Of a DNA stretch of 25,199 bases, positions 7,861-16,035 are shown one piece after another. Made by a program: the position numbers and the translations under genes. The DNA comes from CAZVEE01 sp964625525 (GTDB taxonomy: Bacteria > Pseudomonadota > Alphaproteobacteria > JAJFIK01): assembly GCA_964625525.1 (NCBI GenBank), contig CAZVEE010000049.1, positions 1 through 25,199 of the forward strand, written 5' to 3'. How positions within the stretch are numbered: position 1 is the first letter of the stretch; each line of letters begins with the position of its first letter. The notes beneath the pieces were generated by a model. It was not told the DNA's origin. It searched no databases and saw only the letters and a list, made by a program, of their open reading frames with translations.

Positions 7861-9393
7861 ATGTACGCGCCCCTGAGTGAATTGGCCGTTTTCGCAGCGT
7901 CGCTCGTCGCCGCGATTTGGCTATTTGCCAGCCATCAAACAGTGACGTTGGCCCGTCCGGCGGGCCGCGCGGTGGCAGGGGGGCTCGCGGCGATCGCGAC
8001 CGCTGCGCTGATAGACGTGCTGCGGGTCCTGGAGCCGGTGACAACCCTGCTGCCGGGCGCGCTCCTCACGGCGATGGTCTGGGCGGAAGTCTTGGTCTTT
8101 ATCGTGGGCATGGTGTTGGTGGCTCGGGGCGTGCGGCAGGGCACGGCCCTTTTTGCGCGGCTTGAAGAGGAGGTGGCGCTGCGGGCGCAGGCGGAGACGG
8201 CGCTGGCCTCCGAGAAGGCCATGTTGCTGGAGACCCGCGAACAAGCCGATCGCGCCAGCCGCGCCAAGTCCGATTTTATTGCCATGGTCAGCCATGAGAT
8301 CCGTAATCCCATGAATGGGGTTCTGGGCATGGCGGAGGCGCTGGGGCGCACGTCGTTGAATCCGGAGCAGCGCGAGATGCTTTCGGTCATTGCCGGGGCG
8401 GGCGAGGCCATGCGCGACGTGTTGAACGATGTGCTTGATCTCTCCAAGATTGAGGCCGGGCGGCTGACCTTTGAGACCATGGTCTTCTCCCTGGCCGAGG
8501 TGATTCAGTCAGTGGAAATCGTCCACGGCGCCAATGCTCAGGCTAAAGGGCTTGAATTCAGTGTGCGGATGGAGCGGGGGACGCCGCAATGGCGCGAAGG
8601 GGACCCGCATCGGATCGGCCAGATCCTCCATAATCTGTGTTCCAACGCGGTGAAGTTCACCGAAGACGGGGCGGTGTCGGTCTTTATTGGGCGGGATGTG
8701 GGGCGGGGGCCGAATATCGGCATTCTGATCGAAGTGCGCGACACTGGGATCGGTATTGAGGACGATCTGCAAAAGACTCTGTTCACGCCATTTGTCCAGG
8801 CGGATGAATCCATTCGCCGCCGCTTTGGCGGCACCGGGCTTGGCTTGTCGATCATCAAGCAAATCGTGGAGGCCATGGGGGGGGCGGTCACGGTGACCAG
8901 TAAGCAGGGGCAGGGATCCACCTTCCGCGTCATGCTGCCCTTGCCTGTCGCCGACGCTCCGGCCTTGGAGGCGCCTGTGTCCGCGCCGCCGGTCGCTGCG
9001 GCGGGGGGCGAAGCGCAACGCATTCTCGCCGTCGATGACAATGCCATGAACCAAGCGGTTCTGAAGGCCTTGCTGCAACCGACCGGGGCACAAGTGGAGT
9101 ATGTCACCTCTGGCCAAGCCGCCATCGAGGCGTTCCGGCGCGGTGCCTTCGACCTGGTGCTGATGGATATCCAAATGCCCGGTATGAACGGGGTGGAAGC
9201 GACGATCCGCATCCGTGCCATCGAGGACGAGGAAAAACGGCAACCTGTGGCGCTGTACGCGCTCACCGCCAGTGCCATGGATCACCAAGTGCAGGACTAT
9301 CTCAAACACGGCTTTGACGGACATATCGCCAAGCCCATCAAGCCGGCAGAACTCATGGCCGTAGTGCGCGGAACGGTGCCGCGCGCCGCCTGA
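7861..9393 (+). CDS. Membrane hybrid sensor histidine kinase with receiver domain
   Basis: This encodes a 510-residue hybrid kinase. Hydrophobic segments at about 7-24, 38-52 and 64-89 form a small membrane sensor without a recognisable ligand domain. A short coiled linker (98-135) leads into the HisKA domain with phospho-acceptor H145 (SHEIRNPMNG). The ATPase domain has an N-box (LHNLCSNAVKF, 256-266), a G1 box (DTGIGI, 294-299), an F-box and a G2 box (GGTGLGLSI, 323-331). After a Pro/Ala linker comes a receiver domain with the acidic pair D392/D393, phospho-acceptor D436 (LMDIQMPG), T469 and K491. There is no HPt domain and no adjacent response regulator, so phosphate must pass to a partner elsewhere. 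No clear ribosome binding site precedes the ATG. The input signal is unknown. Confidence 0.92.
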   Translation: MYAPLSELAVFAASLVAAIWLFASHQTVTLARPAGRAVAGGLAAIATAALIDVLRVLEPVTTLLPGALLTAMVWAEVLVFIVGMVLVARGVRQGTALFARLEEEVALRAQAETALASEKAMLLETREQADRASRAKSDFIAMVSHEIRNPMNGVLGMAEALGRTSLNPEQREMLSVIAGAGEAMRDVLNDVLDLSKIEAGRLTFETMVFSLAEVIQSVEIVHGANAQAKGLEFSVRMERGTPQWREGDPHRIGQILHNLCSNAVKFTEDGAVSVFIGRDVGRGPNIGILIEVRDTGIGIEDDLQKTLFTPFVQADESIRRRFGGTGLGLSIIKQIVEAMGGAVTVTSKQGQGSTFRVMLPLPVADAPALEAPVSAPPVAAAGGEAQRILAVDDNAMNQAVLKALLQPTGAQVEYVTSGQAAIEAFRRGAFDLVLMDIQMPGMNGVEATIRIRAIEDEEKRQPVALYALTASAMDHQVQDYLKHGFDGHIAKPIKPAELMAVVRGTVPRAA

Positions 9394-9442
9394 CGGATCT
9401 GTGCTGGGAAACAGATAAAACAAGAACTGGCTTGGAAAAGCC

Positions 9443-9502
9443 GACGGCGGTCCTGGATCCATGCTGAGGGGGGCTGAGCAGGGGATCCGCCGGACCGCCG
9501 TC
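9443..9502. repeat. Nested inverted repeat downstream of the sensor kinase gene
   Basis: Perfect 11-bp arms GACGGCGGTCC (9443-9453) and GGACCGCCGTC (9492-9502) enclose a second pair, GGATCC at 9455-9460 and 9483-9488. Together they form a 17-bp interrupted stem over a G-rich loop. No T-tract follows on either strand, so a simple Rho-independent terminator is not supported. The rest of 9394-9620 holds no convincing gene. A short ATCTGT/ACAGAT stem lies at 9397-9416, right after the kinase stop. Confidence 0.7.
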
Positions 9503-9620
9503 CTGGCGGAGATGCGCGGGGGGACTTCGCATCTTCGCCGAAACGCTTCAGAGGTCAGCGTCGGGGTGTCCAATCACACGCGAAAGGCGGGGGGAGAACC
9601 CCTCACGTGGTTCGCGTCAA

Positions 9621-9710
9621 TCAGAGCAGGCCCAGGGTGACCACGAAGATAACGGTAACGCCCAGATACCAGAAGGGCAGGCTACCGGAGGGGCTGTGAC
9701 CATTCTGCAT
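9621..9710 (-). CDS. 29-residue single-span membrane microprotein
   Basis: This short frame encodes MQNGHSPSGSLPFWYLG followed by VTVIFVVTLGLL: a polar 10-residue N-terminus and one strongly hydrophobic segment running almost to the end. A near-ideal ribosome binding site AGGAG (9718-9722) sits 7 nt before the ATG, far better than for most genes in this window. The hydrophobic stretch with Trp-Tyr at its edge is what a small inner-membrane subunit or regulator looks like. A perfect-armed stem-loop abuts the ribosome binding site. I do not recognise the family. Neighbours do not assign a role: the sensor kinase converges from the left, and the 82-residue ORF lies upstream on the same strand. 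It could be an accessory subunit of a membrane complex encoded elsewhere; this is inference only. Confidence 0.6.
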   Translation of the reverse strand: MQNGHSPSGSLPFWYLGVTVIFVVTLGLL

Positions 9711-9722
9711 TGCTCTACTCCT

Positions 9723-9777
9723 ATGCAGTGTTTCACAAAGACCCATGAAGGGTCTGGGGTGAAACCAAGTGTTGCAT
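9723..9777 (-). promoter_or_regulatory. Leader stem-loop directly upstream of the microprotein's ribosome binding site
   Basis: This is a three-tier inverted repeat in the minus-strand leader of the microprotein. The outer arms are TGCAT at 9773-9777 and ATGCA at 9723-9727. The middle arms are GTTTCAC at 9730-9736 and GTGAAAC at 9759-9765. The inner arms are GACCC at 9740-9744 and GGGTC at 9750-9754, around a 5-nt loop. The 3' end of the stem in the transcript touches the AGGAG ribosome binding site. It may control translation or stabilise the mRNA. A terminator is less likely because no T-tract follows. Confidence 0.6.
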
Positions 9778-9811
9778 CCACGTCTCGGATGTGGGCCGAG
9801 GCTTGAGAACG

Positions 9812-10060
9812 TTAGCTTTTCTTCAAAAAGCTTAATATTCCCTTGCCTCTTCTGCCGTCCCCCGAGAGATATGGCGCCTCGTAGTCCGGTTCAAGTTTTG
9901 GGGCAGGTATAACGCGCGATCTCAAGTCGATGTGATGGACTGCCCATCGTAGAATCGCGATGCGTTTGAGAGTAACGCGCTTCTGCCCGATTCGCCGTCG
10001 CAGTGCACCGGTTTTTCCTATGCCTGCCCGACGTTCACCCAAATAAAACAGGGTAAACAT
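9812..10060 (-). CDS. Doubtful basic 82-residue hypothetical protein
   Basis: This is an open frame for a strongly basic protein (MFTLFYLGERRAGIG... ending ILSFLKKS). It has no signal peptide, membrane span or motif that I recognise. The ATG at 10060 has no clear ribosome binding site. The surrounding 9810-10060 is visibly less GC-rich than the flanking genes, so it may be a foreign or non-coding segment. A short inverted repeat, AGCTTTT/AAAAGCT (9814-9820 and 9826-9832), overlaps its last codons. It lies between the hydrolase-like gene and the microprotein on the same strand. It could equally be an untranslated leader or a small RNA region. Confidence 0.3.
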   Translation of the reverse strand: MFTLFYLGERRAGIGKTGALRRRIGQKRVTLKRIAILRWAVHHIDLRSRVIPAPKLEPDYEAPYLSGDGRRGKGILSFLKKS

Positions 10061-10187
10061 GGCGCAGATGCGACCGGTTCTTGGCGGAATACGGTGCGTT
10101 TTTAAGGTTTTGTCCCGGCCAACGCCTCACAACACACGGTCGAAGGCCGCGTTTTCCGTCACATTGGGCTGGGTCAAGGGGGGCCGG

Positions 10188-10976
10188 TCAGCGCAAGGGC
10201 GGGATCGCCCCCTTAAACGCTTGTGTGACGGCAATCACATCCTGTTGAAGGCCGAGCCACAGCCCGGCGATCCGGCCCGCGACGGCCCCGTGCAGCGCCG
10301 CAGGCGTCGCGCCAGCGTCCAGGGTCACTGGACAGTCTTCATAGACGGGCGCGGCATCAGGGTCCGGGTCATGGGGCTCCGCCTGGGGGGGAACCCAGGC
10401 CATCCAGCGGGCCGTCGGCGGTCCCATGACCGTGTTGGGCAGGCTCAACAGGCTCGTGTCCTCGGGGCAGTGGAGATTCAGGACTTTGCCCACGCGCTCC
10501 GCGGCCAGGCGATAGGCGAGGATCGGCCCCACTTGGGAGCGGGCGACAATATGCGGACACCCCAGAAACACCGCCCGGTCAATGTGCACATGAGCCGCCA
10601 GATGCGGACTGGCGCTGGCCGCTTTCACCATGTTGCAGCCATGGCCATACGCCACAATACGCAAGGGCTCGTCGGTCAGGCCGCGCAAGGCCGTGAGGTA
10701 GCGCGCCAGCGCATCGCCCCCGGCTGTGCGCTCCAAGGACATGTTCACACCGGACCAGGCGAAGAGGCCGCTTTCCACGCTGCGTTGAGAGGGCAGCTCC
10801 GGGTGCTGTGTCAGCGCCCGCCCGCGGGCCCGCCAGACATCCGGCTCAACGCCCGCCTCCGCCAACCCGCCAGCCAACGCATGCAGGAAGCCGCCGTCGT
10901 TCCAGGAGGCGCGCCACCAGGCAGTTTCGCGCTGACCGGGCAGCGGCTTAGTGCCATGCACGACAATGGTGGTCAT
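10188..10976 (-). CDS. Alpha/beta-hydrolase-like protein lacking the nucleophilic serine
   Basis: This encodes a 262-residue cytoplasmic protein. The N-terminus TTIVVHGTK (2-10) has the HG oxyanion motif that follows strand 3 of alpha/beta hydrolases. The segment RIVAYGHGCNMVKAA (106-120) sits where the nucleophile elbow is expected (usual pattern G-H-S-x-G-G-N), but glycine (G111) occupies the serine position and C114 replaces a glycine. FLGCP (137-141) and a late histidine (H229) fit the fold. It may therefore be a non-catalytic homologue or use another residue. GAGGGG lies upstream of the ATG at 10976. It is divergent from the MscS gene across 287 bp. The exact family is not recognised. 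Confidence 0.75.
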   Translation of the reverse strand: MTTIVVHGTKPLPGQRETAWWRASWNDGGFLHALAGGLAEAGVEPDVWRARGRALTQHPELPSQRSVESGLFAWSGVNMSLERTAGGDALARYLTALRGLTDEPLRIVAYGHGCNMVKAASASPHLAAHVHIDRAVFLGCPHIVARSQVGPILAYRLAAERVGKVLNLHCPEDTSLLSLPNTVMGPPTARWMAWVPPQAEPHDPDPDAAPVYEDCPVTLDAGATPAALHGAVAGRIAGLWLGLQQDVIAVTQAFKGAIPPLR

Positions 10977-11263
10977 TTGCGCGTCATCCCCTCATCCCAA
11001 GCGCGCTTCCGGTCAATCGGAGCGGCGCACAGAGTTTGAATATAGGGGCGTCCGGCTCAAACCAATGGCTTTGGGATGGATCGTTCAGCAAAGCGGAAAG
11101 CAGCGCTGTGATAGGGCAACGCGGCGCGCATGGGAGCAATCTGCCGCAGGGGATCGCCTGACCTTAGGGTCTGGCCGCGATAGGGTAGTATACAGGTTCA
11201 AGTGGTGATTGAGTCGCAGGCCGGCGCGGGACAGCCGGCCCGGGATCTGGAGAGGGCACAACG

Positions 11264-12124
11264 ATGGAAGCATTACCCGAAGTCTCTAACGAGACGATCA
11301 CGATGATCTACGACACTCTTTTGACCTATGGCATGCAGCTCATCGGCGCACTGGTGATGCTGCTGGTCGGGTGGACCATTACGGGCTGGATCGCCGGTGC
11401 GGTTGGCCGGGCCCTGCGCAACAGCCGTCGGATTGACCGCACGGTTCAGGGTTTCCTGGTGGGCATCGTCCGCTACGGCCTGTTGCTGGTGGTTGTCACC
11501 GCGGTGCTGAACCAGGTGGGCGTCGAGACCGCGAGCCTGCTTGCCATCATCGGTACGTTGGGCCTGGCCATTGGTCTGGCGATGCAGGGCACGCTGTCCA
11601 ATGTGGCGGCCGGGGTCATGCTGCTGCTGTTCCGCCCCTATCGGGTTGATGACTATATCGAGGCTGCCGGTCATGCGGGCACGGTGAAGGAGCTGGGTCT
11701 GTTCTCCACCGAGCTGGCGACACCGGACAATGTGCAGATCGTGCTGCCCAACAGCGCCATCTGGGGCTCGGCCATCATGAACTACTCCTTCCACGCCACC
11801 CGGCGGGTCGATTTCACTCTGGGCATCGCTTATGGCGACAGCATCGAGACGGCCATGCAGATCATTGAAGGCTTGATCGCCGAAGATGATCGCATCCTCA
11901 AGGATCCGGCTCATCAAGTGGTGGTGGGCGAACTCGCCGATAGCAGCGTCAACATCATCGTGCGGGTGTGGACGGAAAGCGGCAATTACTGGGGCCTGAA
12001 ATTCGACCTCACGCGCCGCTTCAAAGAGGCTTTCGACGCCGGCGGCATTAACATCCCCTTCCCCCAAACCGAACTGCATGTGAATGCGGATGTGGCCAAG
12101 TTGCTCAAGAGCGACGCCGCCTGA
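11264..12124 (+). CDS. mscS: MscS-type small-conductance mechanosensitive channel
   Basis: This encodes a 286-residue inner-membrane channel that opens under membrane tension and releases solutes on osmotic downshock. TM1 is at about 23-48 and TM2 at about 63-85. The pore-lining TM3 (91-125) has the Gly/Ala-rich pattern IGTLGLAIGLAMQGTLSNVAAGVMLLLFRPY. The beta domain follows with RVDDYIEAAGHAGTVKELGLFST (127-149) and VLPNSAIWGSAIMNYS. The C-terminal alpha/beta domain ends in GINIPFPQ (261-268), the usual MscS finish. The length equals that of classical MscS. GGAGAGGG lies about 8 nt before the ATG. The 287-bp region 10977-11263 carries its promoter and that of the divergent hydrolase-like gene. 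Confidence 0.95.
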   Translation: MEALPEVSNETITMIYDTLLTYGMQLIGALVMLLVGWTITGWIAGAVGRALRNSRRIDRTVQGFLVGIVRYGLLLVVVTAVLNQVGVETASLLAIIGTLGLAIGLAMQGTLSNVAAGVMLLLFRPYRVDDYIEAAGHAGTVKELGLFSTELATPDNVQIVLPNSAIWGSAIMNYSFHATRRVDFTLGIAYGDSIETAMQIIEGLIAEDDRILKDPAHQVVVGELADSSVNIIVRVWTESGNYWGLKFDLTRRFKEAFDAGGINIPFPQTELHVNADVAKLLKSDAA

Positions 12125-12147
12125 GGAGACGACGGCCTCAGACGAAG

Positions 12148-12181
12148 AAAGCCCGGCTTGCGCGAGGCAGCCGGGCTTTTT
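12148..12181. terminator. Bidirectional Rho-independent terminator
   Basis: The 11-bp arms AAAGCCCGGCT (12148-12158) and AGCCGGGCTTT (12169-12179) are followed by a T-run on the plus strand. An A-rich 5' flank supplies a weaker T-run on the minus strand. It sits between the convergent MscS and MlaC-like genes and can serve both. Confidence 0.88.
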
Positions 12182-12202
12182 CAGGCCACGCCATCGCGCG
12201 GC

Positions 12203-12985
12203 TCAGAGCAGTTGCAAATCCCGATCACGGGCCCGGTCCTGCAACTCGGTCAGCAGCGCTTCAATGCCTTGAGCATTCACCAGAGCGCCGAACTCTTCGC
12301 GCTTGGTCAGCATGATTGAAGCGCCTTCCACGAAAATATCGACGATCTTGCGCTCATCCGCTGCCTCGTCATTGTGGATGCGCCAGTCCACGCTGATTGG
12401 CGCGCCGCTGGAGCGCAACAGCGAGGTGCGCACCAGCACGTCACCGCGCCGGCCGGTGCGGATGTCCGTCACCAGCATGTTCACCGAACTGAGCCGCGAG
12501 AGCTGTGCGGCATAGAGCGTGGTGATGTAGTCCGGGAAGACGGCGTTGTAGGACTGCAGTTGCTGTTCCGTCGCGGCATCGCGATGGCTGCCCAGCATTT
12601 GCTGCCCGATCACATCAATGGCCAAGCCCTGGGACAGCACGTCTTGGAAGCTGGCATAGCGCTGATCTTCCGTCAGGCTGGAATCGTTGCGGATCTCCGA
12701 AACGCGGGCCAACAGATCCCGCAGGAAATCGGTCGCATGAGCCTCCGGCGAGTCCGGCTCGGGCGAGGCATCCATGGTGAAATTCAGCGCACCGGCGCCT
12801 TCATTCGCGTTCGGCGTCGTGGTCTCGCCCACCGACAGCGAATTCTCGTCGTCGTCATCGCGACTGTTCAGAGCGTCGGCCGGGCCTGCAAGTCCCGCCA
12901 GGAGAAGCAGCGCCGCCGCGCTCCCCAACACTGTATGTCTCACGCCACGCCCCATCCTGCTGCCCGAAAGAGCCGTTGTGCTCAT
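12203..12985 (-). CDS. MlaC/Ttg2D-like periplasmic lipid-binding protein (HpnM-type)
   Basis: This encodes a 260-residue exported protein. The signal peptide (about 1-39) has the core VLGSAAALLLLAGLAG and a likely PADA|L cleavage. An acidic Asp-rich linker with Asn and Thr (about 42-75) precedes the MlaC domain (about 83-250): FLRDLLARVSEIRNDSSLT, FQDVLSQGLAIDVIGQQMLG, then Y...QLSRLSSVNMLVTDIRTGRRGDVLVRT and VDWRI...IVDIFVEGASIMLTKREEF. Family members shuttle phospholipids or related lipids across the periplasm. It follows the HpnN-like exporter gene on the same strand after 229 bp, the combination named HpnN/HpnM when found in hopanoid loci. It is longer than usual because of the acidic linker. 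The domain call is firm; the hopanoid assignment is inferred from the neighbour. Confidence 0.85.
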   Translation of the reverse strand: MSTTALSGSRMGRGVRHTVLGSAAALLLLAGLAGPADALNSRDDDDENSLSVGETTTPNANEGAGALNFTMDASPEPDSPEAHATDFLRDLLARVSEIRNDSSLTEDQRYASFQDVLSQGLAIDVIGQQMLGSHRDAATEQQLQSYNAVFPDYITTLYAAQLSRLSSVNMLVTDIRTGRRGDVLVRTSLLRSSGAPISVDWRIHNDEAADERKIVDIFVEGASIMLTKREEFGALVNAQGIEALLTELQDRARDRDLQLL

Positions 12986-13214
12986 TCTCTTCGCCCTCTC
13001 TCATCCCGCTGGCCGTTCGCTGGAGCGGGCCCACCCATAAGGCGGTCGCATCCAGCACCCTGCTCAAGATAAATCCCATGGCGGGATCCTACCAGAGGGC
13101 AGGGGCGCGGAATCCTTCACATTTGCGGAGGCTTACCCCCGCTGCTCTTCCATTATATCGAAACTCGTAACCCACATGACAATCCGTCGTGGATCATAGG
13201 CCGCGCCTCAGGGC

Positions 13215-15899
13215 TCACAGTTTCGCGAGAGGACGGCGGCGGCTGATGAAATCCATGGCCGCCGGCAGCACGATCAAGGTGGAAAACAAGGTAAACCCGA
13301 GGGCAATGGTTAACAGCGCGCCCATGCTCGCCGTCCCCCGGTGTTCGGACAAGGCCAGGGAACCAAAGGACGCAATGGTTGTCAGTGCGCTAAACAAGAC
13401 CGCTCGAGGGGTGGTGGTGTTGAATACGGCCCCCTGGCGCGGCATTTGGCGCGAGCGTAAGGCCAAATGGATCCCATTATCGGCCCCAAGACCGATCAGC
13501 AGCGGAATGACAATGACATTCGCGAAATTGTAGGGTTGGTTCAAGAGAACTCCCGTGGCGGATGTGCAGATCGCCGCTAAGACGACCGGCATCATGATCA
13601 ACCCCACCATCACAATGTCGCGCAGCAAAACCCACAACAGCGCCAGCACCACCACGCCCGCGATGATACTGGCGCGCAGCATCGCTTCTGACACCACTTC
13701 GCCCGCGCGGAGCACTGTCAGGGCGCTGCCCGTGACAGGCAGCGGTCCTTCGATGTCCGGTGACTGCCCGATGCGTCCGGCGGCCGCCTCCACCGCCTCC
13801 ACGAAAGTGCGCCGATGCTCGGGGAGCATCAGATCCAGATGGGCGGCGGGCGCGACTTCCAGGCGCACCGTGCCGTCCGCCGCCTGATAACGGTCTCGAA
13901 TGGCCGTGGGCAGGTCTTCCAGGCTCACGCCTTCCGCCTCAAGCTGGCGACGCAAGCGTTCAATCTGAAGCGGCCAAAAGCGGAAAATGTCCGCCGTCAG
14001 CCCGGCATCAAGCCCATCTTCATGGCGACGGATATCAGCGTAACGGCGCAGCGCTCTCGCCAGGCGCGCACCGGCACTGTCGGGGGGCGCGTCGGCCAGT
14101 TCGCTCAGCAGTGCCTCCAGAGCTGGCTCGATGGGGGCGGGTGTGGATGCCGTGCGGCGCGGCTCAAGCGCACTGCCCAGGCTCAGGCTCGCCGTGTACA
14201 GATGATCGAGCTTGGTGTCCTGATCGCGAGGCACGAAGTTAAGCAACGACACCGTGCGCGCCACATCGGGCAGGCGTTCGATCCGTTCGCCCACCGCCAC
14301 GGCCGTTTCAGGATCCTGAGTGAGGATATTGAGACGGTAGGGCACCGTGTTGGGGGTCTCGAAGAGTTGCAAAAACGCCTTCACCGAGGGGCTTTCGGGG
14401 TTCCGCAACGACATGGGGTCGGCATCAAAGCGCACTTGCGGCAACAACAGCACCGCCGCCAGGCACAAGGTGGCGGTGAACAGGGCTAACGCCCGGCCCG
14501 CCGGCCCATTGGAAATCTGCGACCAGTCGTTTTGGATCGGCTCCGGCTGGAGGCGCGGGCGCGGCGTCGGCAGGATCGCCATGGCGGCCGGGATCACCGT
14601 AATGGCGACCAGAAAGGCGATCACCACGCCGGTGCCCGAAATCACCCCGAGCTGCGCCATGCCCACGAAATCCGTCGGCACAAAGGCAAAAAAGGCAAAC
14701 GCTGTCGTGGGCGCGCAGAGTGCGAGGGCGCCGCCGACCTCATGCACGGTGGTGTCGATGGCGGTCTCGATGGTTTCGCCCCGGCGCAAGGTCTCTAAGA
14801 CATGCAGCGCCAAATGGATCGCATAGTCGATGCCCAGGCCGATGAGCAGCACCGTGAAGGCGATCGACACGAGATTGAGGGACCCAATGGCAAGGGCTGT
14901 GAAGCCGGAGGTGATCGCCAGGGTGATCACCAGCGTCAAAAGCGCCGTGATCAGCATGGAGACGGAGCGGAACGCCAGCCACAGCAGAAACGTGACCGCG
15001 ACAAAGGAGAGGCCGAAAGAAAGCGCAATGCCATTGGAGACGCTGCGCAGCTCTTCGGTGCGCAAGGCCGGATTGCCCGTGATCCCCACGTCGACCCGTT
15101 CCCAGCCAGGCTGGGCCTGGAGCTGTTCGGCCAGCGCCGTGATGCTTCCAATGGCCGCCCGGGCCGGTTGGAGCGAGGTGTAGTCGAGGGCCGGTGCCAC
15201 GGAGATAACCCGCACGTCCATGGGCCGGGCGGCGGGGTCATCGGGATCCGCCGGCGGGCGCATGAGCCGTTGCCAGGAAAAGGGCAGGGGGTCATTGCCC
15301 AGGCGCGCCTCGATCACTTGCGCCAGTTCCCCATAAGCCGGGTCGAGGGCGGCGCCCAAATCGCCCGCATCGGCGCGGTTGGCGTCCGCGGCGAGGCTGG
15401 CACTGCGGGCGAGGCTGTTGAACAGGGAACCCAGCGAAGGGTCTTCGTTCAACGCCGCCAGGAGGGAACGGGCCCGGGTGATGCGCTGAAGCTGGCGCAC
15501 CAGGGCGTCTTCGTTGAGGAACAACAGGCCATTGTCCAGAAAGAAGTCTTCCGCCGTGGGCGAATAGATCCCGCTGATCTGCCCATCGATCTGGCGTAGC
15601 GCCGTGGTCAGGCGCGCGGTGAACGCGTCGGCCATATCGGGGGTGGGCGCTTTCACGACCACCAGGATTGTCTGATTGAGATCGGGAAAGGCTTCGGTGA
15701 ACGCCGCCTGCGCCTGCCGGTAGGGCAGGCTTGGCTCGATCATGTCGCTGGCGTCGGTATTGATCTTCAGCGTCGTCGCCGCGAGGACGCCGCCGCCGAC
15801 CGCAAGGCCCAGCACAAGCAGCAGGGCAAGCCAGGGCGCGCGAATGACGCCGCCGACCCACCACAGCACGAACCGCTCGATGGTTCTAAGTGCGCCCAT
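13215..15899 (-). CDS. hpnN: HpnN-like RND/MMPL lipid exporter
   Basis: This encodes an 894-residue inner-membrane RND transporter with the HpnN arrangement. TM1 lies at about 20-42, followed by the sentence-like signature LKINTDASDMIEPSLPYRQ and a large periplasmic domain containing DNGLLFL. A cluster of five membrane spans follows (about 290-450, including GLGIDYAIHLALH). After a single span come a second periplasmic domain (about 490-725) and a final five-span cluster (about 735-885, with GLGADNGIHLALRSRQ). Homologues move hopanoids to the outer membrane using proton motive force, and the downstream MlaC-like protein may pass on the lipid. No hopanoid biosynthesis gene lies in the window, so the cargo is inferred. 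The upstream region holds a striking inverted repeat. Confidence 0.88.
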   Translation of the reverse strand: MGALRTIERFVLWWVGGVIRAPWLALLLVLGLAVGGGVLAATTLKINTDASDMIEPSLPYRQAQAAFTEAFPDLNQTILVVVKAPTPDMADAFTARLTTALRQIDGQISGIYSPTAEDFFLDNGLLFLNEDALVRQLQRITRARSLLAALNEDPSLGSLFNSLARSASLAADANRADAGDLGAALDPAYGELAQVIEARLGNDPLPFSWQRLMRPPADPDDPAARPMDVRVISVAPALDYTSLQPARAAIGSITALAEQLQAQPGWERVDVGITGNPALRTEELRSVSNGIALSFGLSFVAVTFLLWLAFRSVSMLITALLTLVITLAITSGFTALAIGSLNLVSIAFTVLLIGLGIDYAIHLALHVLETLRRGETIETAIDTTVHEVGGALALCAPTTAFAFFAFVPTDFVGMAQLGVISGTGVVIAFLVAITVIPAAMAILPTPRPRLQPEPIQNDWSQISNGPAGRALALFTATLCLAAVLLLPQVRFDADPMSLRNPESPSVKAFLQLFETPNTVPYRLNILTQDPETAVAVGERIERLPDVARTVSLLNFVPRDQDTKLDHLYTASLSLGSALEPRRTASTPAPIEPALEALLSELADAPPDSAGARLARALRRYADIRRHEDGLDAGLTADIFRFWPLQIERLRRQLEAEGVSLEDLPTAIRDRYQAADGTVRLEVAPAAHLDLMLPEHRRTFVEAVEAAAGRIGQSPDIEGPLPVTGSALTVLRAGEVVSEAMLRASIIAGVVVLALLWVLLRDIVMVGLIMMPVVLAAICTSATGVLLNQPYNFANVIVIPLLIGLGADNGIHLALRSRQMPRQGAVFNTTTPRAVLFSALTTIASFGSLALSEHRGTASMGALLTIALGFTLFSTLIVLPAAMDFISRRRPLAKL

Positions 15900-15913
15900 C
15901 CGTTCTTTCGCCC

Positions 15914-16006
15914 ATCAGCGGCGCGAGGCTCGGGTGCCGGCGCGCCGTCCATATCGCATCGCAAGGATCCGCCCGTGCGCCGTGGTCGTGCCGTCGCGCC
16001 GCTGAT
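15914..16006. repeat. 13-bp perfect inverted repeat upstream of hpnN
   Basis: ATCAGCGGCGCGA (15914-15926) recurs in inverted form as TCGCGCCGCTGAT (15994-16006), with 67 bp between the arms. The left arm begins 15 bp upstream of the hpnN start codon. This could be a long-spaced operator, a leader stem closing a 67-nt loop, or the ends of a very small element. The sequence shows the repeat; its role is not known. Confidence 0.7.
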
Positions 16007-16035
16007 CCGTCTGCCTGAAAAACCACCGCGGCATT

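Noticed and set aside
9397..9420. ATCTGT/ACAGAT stem after the sensor kinase as a terminator
   Set aside because: The stem is only 6 bp and is followed by AAAAC rather than a T-tract.
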